From Phoronis ovalis (lineage: Eukaryota; Phoronida; Phoronidae): 10,039 nucleotides of DNA. The notes beneath the pieces are model-generated. The model had not been told where the DNA came from. It did not search any database and saw only the letters and a list, made by a program, of their open reading frames with translations. Every line of letters starts with the position of its first letter. The first letter of the stretch is position 1. Position numbers and translations under genes: made by a program. Shown piece after piece: positions 7,021-10,039 of the stretch. The stretch lies in contig JAOXYB010068845.1 of the NCBI GenBank assembly GCA_028565635.1, positions 1 to 10,039 on the forward strand. Direction: 5' to 3'.

Positions 7021-8120
7021 ACTTTCAACAAATTTAGGAAATAAGGATGATATCGGCGAAGTGTGAGAGCAAAAATATTTCATTCCAGTATGGTGTATAA
7101 ACATGACGTATTTGCTCTTGTCAAAAAGCACAGTAATACATTTCGTATTTGACACTTTACTTCATGCTACATGTCATAAATGGTACACGCCTAGTTTCTA
7201 ATTATTAATGTTATCAATTTTCAATTAATTTGTAGGACTTTCATTAAGTAATTTAAATTGGGTTGATTTGGTTGTGTTGCATTGGGTGATCGCTGCATGA
7301 TATGTGACAGTCACGCATACAGCTTGAAATATAACTATACACGGCCGGTGTATCCAAGTACTCGAGCATTTAATTTTTTGTAACATTTATTTCTGAGACG
7401 TTTCTTTTACAGATTTGTAGCTCGGACTCAGGTCTTCATAACAAGAGCATAACAATCGTTAGCATAAGTAAAAAATCCATATATTCACTTGTTTTTTTCT
7501 CTTATTGCAAATAAAAAGAAAGAAGCTATTTTTCCGGATAAATACGATATATTTTATTTAGAACACGTACTAATAAAATTAAGCAGTGATAATATGCAAA
7601 AATGTTAAACAAAGTTTTTTTAACTGAAGTTATAGTTACATGAACAATTTTATAAAACGTATTGCTAGCTTTTTACTAACGTATGTAGATTATGTGTGAC
7701 ACAAGACAAAATAAATTTTCCCTATGATTCCTCTTATCCACTCCCTTGAATAGTACACCCCAAAAACATTATTGGTCTGACGTTCCGACGAAAGAATGTT
7801 CACAATTATATATAATTCTAGTACTAGTTAAACGTGTTGTATAACTTCTGTCGATTCTTTCTACAAGCATGACATATTTGTTTTAGTTGACTGGAGACCA
7901 CCTAGCGAGACTTTAGAAATTCAGGAATGTTATAGTTTCAGCTTACATGAAAACTTGCCATCAACTTTAGGTAATTAAGTGACATTTAAAACTGTTGTTG
8001 TTTTTATTTATCATGCTTTAGATTGTACCGAATTTCAAGCAACAACAATAAATATGCACCGTGTTGAAAAGAAAACCGGAAAAAGTAGGGGTAATGCCCA
8101 ATTATTGCTATAATTGCAGG

Positions 8121-8126
8121 TTTATT
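8121..8126 (-). promoter_or_regulatory. Candidate polyadenylation signal AATAAA for the TRIM-like gene
   Basis: TTTATT on the plus strand reads AATAAA on the gene strand, about 325 bases past the stop. It is the closest canonical hexamer I found downstream. It lies near the right end of the second copy of the dispersed family, and the matching place in the first copy lacks it. In such AT-rich DNA a chance hexamer is likely. Confidence 0.3.
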
Positions 8127-8140
8127 TTGCTTACCTTATA

Positions 8141-8160
8141 CTATAGTAGTACTAGTATAG
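8141..8160. repeat. Near-perfect 20 bp palindrome at the right border of copy 2
   Basis: CTATAGTAGTACTAGTATAG equals its own reverse complement except at one symmetric pair. It begins where homology with copy 1 stops. Confidence 0.7.
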
Positions 8161-8364
8161 GTACATATAGCTCGTAATACGTAGAGAGCAGGCTTAATCC
8201 AAAACTAATATTCTAGTAGAGTATTTAGTATCTGGATGCATATAGTATTTTGTCAAATCTAATTAAGGCACGAACAGGAAAGATTGTATAAAGATAATCA
8301 GAATATATGCTATACTTGTAAATGGTGAAATATATCTAGCAAGTTAACCTGATACAGTTTTGTC

Positions 8365-8435
8365 TTTTAAACTCGAAAATGTAAAATAGTTTTCAACCAT
8401 TTTAAACTCGAAAATGTAAAATAGTTTTCAACCAT
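8365..8435. repeat. Perfect 35 bp tandem duplication in the 3' flank of the TRIM-like gene
   Basis: The sequence starting TTTAAACTCG and ending TTTCAACCAT occurs at 8366-8400 and again at 8401-8435 with no differences. The perfect match points to a recent event. It ends 15 bases before the stop codon, within the probable 3' UTR. Confidence 0.95.
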
Positions 8436-8451
8436 AGTAACTATAGTAACT
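8434..8451. repeat. 9 bp tandem repeat overlapping the stop codon of the TRIM-like gene
   Basis: ATAGTAACT occurs at 8434-8442 and 8443-8451. The second unit covers two bases of the TAG stop (8450-8452). It abuts the 35 bp duplication, so the two share a short stretch of slippage-prone DNA. Confidence 0.9.
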
Positions 8452-9916
8452 ATATATCAAGATATTTGTACCTTTTAACGCAACCTTTCCACTCTAAGAC
8501 AGCAAATTCTCCAGGACCACAGATGCAAATCCCTGTTGAATACTTTAGTCCATCATTCTCAGTGATTACAAAAGCTAAATGTTCACCAGTACTGGACACA
8601 AGATGAACACGACCTCGGGCAGTTTCCTTGGAACACCCGGCTGTATTATCAACTACCAGGATGTTTCCCCATTTATCCACACAGACACCTTCGGGAATGC
8701 CACCTGTTTTATATACGTGTAATCTTGAACCATTGGCATCCAGAATGTGTACACATTTAGATTTTTTATCAGACACGATCATATCGTCATTCATGTTAGT
8801 GGCTATGCAGTTTGGTGTAAACGTTTCTGCCCCACATACATAGTTGCTTTTAATGCTTCTGCAGACATTTCCATTAGGTTCTAGCACTGATAACTTGTTT
8901 TTGCAATCTGCTATAATGATTTCATTCTTACTGTTGATTCCTACATAACCATATTTTTCGTACAAGTCTTCAACTGTTAAACTATGCTCTCGGTTTATGT
9001 TGAACACAGTTAAACGCCTCCCGTTTGTCAGAATCAAGCGGCCTTGTTTGTCGATAGTGATATCTACTGGGCGACCTATCTCGCCATCTCCAACAAGATG
9101 TTGATATTGACCCGTATTGTTAAAGGCTTTCACTTTGTTGTTCCGCCAATCAGTTGTATAAACTGTTGTTCCATCTACTGTTATACCAACACATCTTGGT
9201 TCTTTTTCTCCTTCAAGTTTTACAGGGAAACTACTAACCAGCTTCCCTTTATGCAACACAAGTGTCTGATCTGCTATTTTTATTTCAGCAAGTATCATTG
9301 GCAAATTAACAGGGCCAAAGGCAAAACCAGGTGTCATGCTTCTCGTGGGTGCTGATATGTCTATCTCCTTGAGCTCTTCCAAACGACTATTAAGTTCTTG
9401 GTATTGTTGTAGCTTCACTGTGTCATTAGCGTGTTCTGTCATACTTTGGGTGTATTCGACTGTACTCTTGAAAGTTGCCAACAGGGACTCAGCTTCTTCT
9501 GCAGCGGTACAAGCTTCTTTGATAAGAATATTTTCACTCTGTTTCAGTTCTTCAAGCAGTTTCTTCTCGGTATTCTGGATTTTCTCTATTTCACGCTTTG
9601 ACCATTCTTTCACTTGTTTTTGTCGCGCTTCACTTTCGATATGTATCACGTCTTTCAGCTTTATTTTCTCCTCAAAGATTTTTTGGATAATTGGTATTTT
9701 GGCAGAAACTGGTTTAGACAGGACTTTTAGCTCATCGCTTACTTTGTTAGCGGCATCTTCTAAACTCGCAACTTTGTGGTCATCATGATCCAACGTTTTG
9801 CACAAAATGCAAATTGTTTTCTGACACGGCAAACAGAATAATTTTAATTCTTCATTCTTATGTTTGTGACAAAACGACCGCTGATGTTCTTGAATTTCCT
9901 TTACCATCCATACCAT
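8450..9916 (-). CDS. TRIM-like B-box / coiled-coil / NHL-repeat protein
   Basis: A 488-residue frame with no interruption encodes a TRIM-NHL-like protein. Residues 16-47 form a complete type 2 B-box zinc finger: C16, H19, C28, C31, C36, C39, H44 and H47 are all present. Residues about 55-183 are rich in K, E and L with heptad-like spacing, as expected for the dimerising coiled coil. From about residue 225 to the end there are six blade-like units with hydrophobic-G/D-hydrophobic patterns (GITVDGTTVYTTDW at 244-257, GVCVDKWGNILVVD, and a closing strand at the C-terminus), matching an NHL beta-propeller. Related proteins bind RNA or protein through the propeller and often act as ubiquitin ligases, but no RING is encoded here, so ligase activity cannot be assumed. 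The start is the first ATG after an in-frame TAG (9941-9943). Start context is mediocre, and a second ATG lies three codons on. An upstream exon spliced at that TAG could add a RING or first B-box. Likely cytoplasmic; no signal peptide or membrane segment is seen. Confidence 0.93.
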   Translation of the reverse strand: MVWMVKEIQEHQRSFCHKHKNEELKLFCLPCQKTICILCKTLDHDDHKVASLEDAANKVSDELKVLSKPVSAKIPIIQKIFEEKIKLKDVIHIESEARQKQVKEWSKREIEKIQNTEKKLLEELKQSENILIKEACTAAEEAESLLATFKSTVEYTQSMTEHANDTVKLQQYQELNSRLEELKEIDISAPTRSMTPGFAFGPVNLPMILAEIKIADQTLVLHKGKLVSSFPVKLEGEKEPRCVGITVDGTTVYTTDWRNNKVKAFNNTGQYQHLVGDGEIGRPVDITIDKQGRLILTNGRRLTVFNINREHSLTVEDLYEKYGYVGINSKNEIIIADCKNKLSVLEPNGNVCRSIKSNYVCGAETFTPNCIATNMNDDMIVSDKKSKCVHILDANGSRLHVYKTGGIPEGVCVDKWGNILVVDNTAGCSKETARGRVHLVSSTGEHLAFVITENDGLKYSTGICICGPGEFAVLEWKGCVKRYKYLDI

Positions 9917-9943
9917 GAGTAATTTACGGCCAAACGGAGACTA
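9917..9943 (-). other. In-frame extension and possible splice acceptor upstream of the TRIM-like start
   Basis: Upstream of the chosen ATG the frame stays open for eight codons (SPFGRKLL) and then meets TAG at 9941-9943. That TAG is also the AG of a TTTTAG acceptor-like sequence, and splicing there would delete the stop and keep the frame. The pyrimidine tract is short and interrupted, so the site is weak. The choice between a 488-residue single-exon protein and a longer spliced one is open. Confidence 0.3.
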
Positions 9944-10039
9944 AAATCTTTCATCTTGCCTTGGATATTACATCCAGATGAACACAATTATTAAATACTT
10001 GCCTTTGTTGAATTTCAAGGACGCAAGAATGAGCATTAT

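Larger units (their letters stand above)
6901..8141. repeat. Dispersed family, copy 2 (uninterrupted)
   Basis: About 1.24 kb, matching 1121-1413 plus 2791-3684 in order and orientation, at roughly 80-85% identity by eye. It shows the empty state of the site occupied in copy 1 (7219-7226). Near 6991-7012 it keeps GCAGAGC and a GTGG-TTTCGAT-CCAC hairpin resembling a tRNA T arm, which is lost in copy 1. No protein-coding frame is conserved between copies. Homology ends at the near-palindrome 8141-8160. Confidence 0.9.

Noticed and set aside
1121-8141. Retrotransposon with long terminal repeats formed by copies 1 and 2
   Set aside because: The spacing between the copies would allow it, but no reverse transcriptase, integrase or gag frame, primer-binding site or polypurine tract is visible between them, and the copies are too diverged and lack TG...CA ends.
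9336-9788. 150-codon plus-strand frame rich in Ser and Phe
   Set aside because: It is the antisense of the coiled-coil segment of the TRIM-like gene; Lys/Glu-rich coding DNA gives Phe/Ser-rich antisense. The same applies to the plus-strand frames at 8628-8843 and 9044-9355.

Overview
The window looks like a piece of an AT-rich invertebrate nuclear genome, most probably a bivalve mollusc. The evidence is low GC, almost no coding capacity over the first 8.4 kb, many decayed short repeats and hairpins, a patch rich in TGACCT/AGGTCA words of a kind common in bivalve repetitive DNA, and one long uninterrupted reading frame for a B-box/coiled-coil/NHL (TRIM-like) protein, a family greatly expanded in bivalves. 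The taxonomic call is inference. No bacterial, viral or organellar gene organisation is visible.

Layout: 1-1000 is noncoding, with a hairpin (102-142), a three-copy 37-38 bp tandem repeat (267-379) and a two-copy 114 bp tandem repeat (472-702). A TATA-like box and a good splice donor at 1016-1106 could mark a promoter and tiny first exon, but this is weak. From 1121 to 3684 lies one copy of a dispersed sequence family. It is split at 1411-2790 by about 1.38 kb of foreign DNA holding a 146 bp palindromic MITE-like element, a GC-rich block, an (AT)20 microsatellite, a 193 bp tandem duplication and a GC-rich patch that ends in a hAT-like CAGGGCC terminus. A second, unsplit copy of the family occupies 6901-8141. 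A third, older and partial copy lies near 5695-5960. All three are in the same orientation.

Between the copies, 3690-4210 is a decayed TGACCT-rich repeat, 4760-4910 is a GC-richer patch with a hairpin, 5512-5575 looks like a tRNA-derived remnant, and 6298-6470 is a diverged tandem duplication. The stretches 703-1000, 2198-2625, 4211-4760, 4911-5500 and 6471-6780 hold nothing I can identify.

The only convincing gene is on the minus strand at 8450-9916: a 488-residue B-box 2 / coiled coil / NHL-propeller protein without a RING in the visible frame. Its 3' flank carries two nested tandem duplications (35 bp and 9 bp) that run into the stop codon, then the second copy of the dispersed family, which holds the nearest AATAAA on the gene's strand. 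I see no convincing new multi-gene system. The most informative feature is the filled-site/empty-site comparison between the two large family copies.
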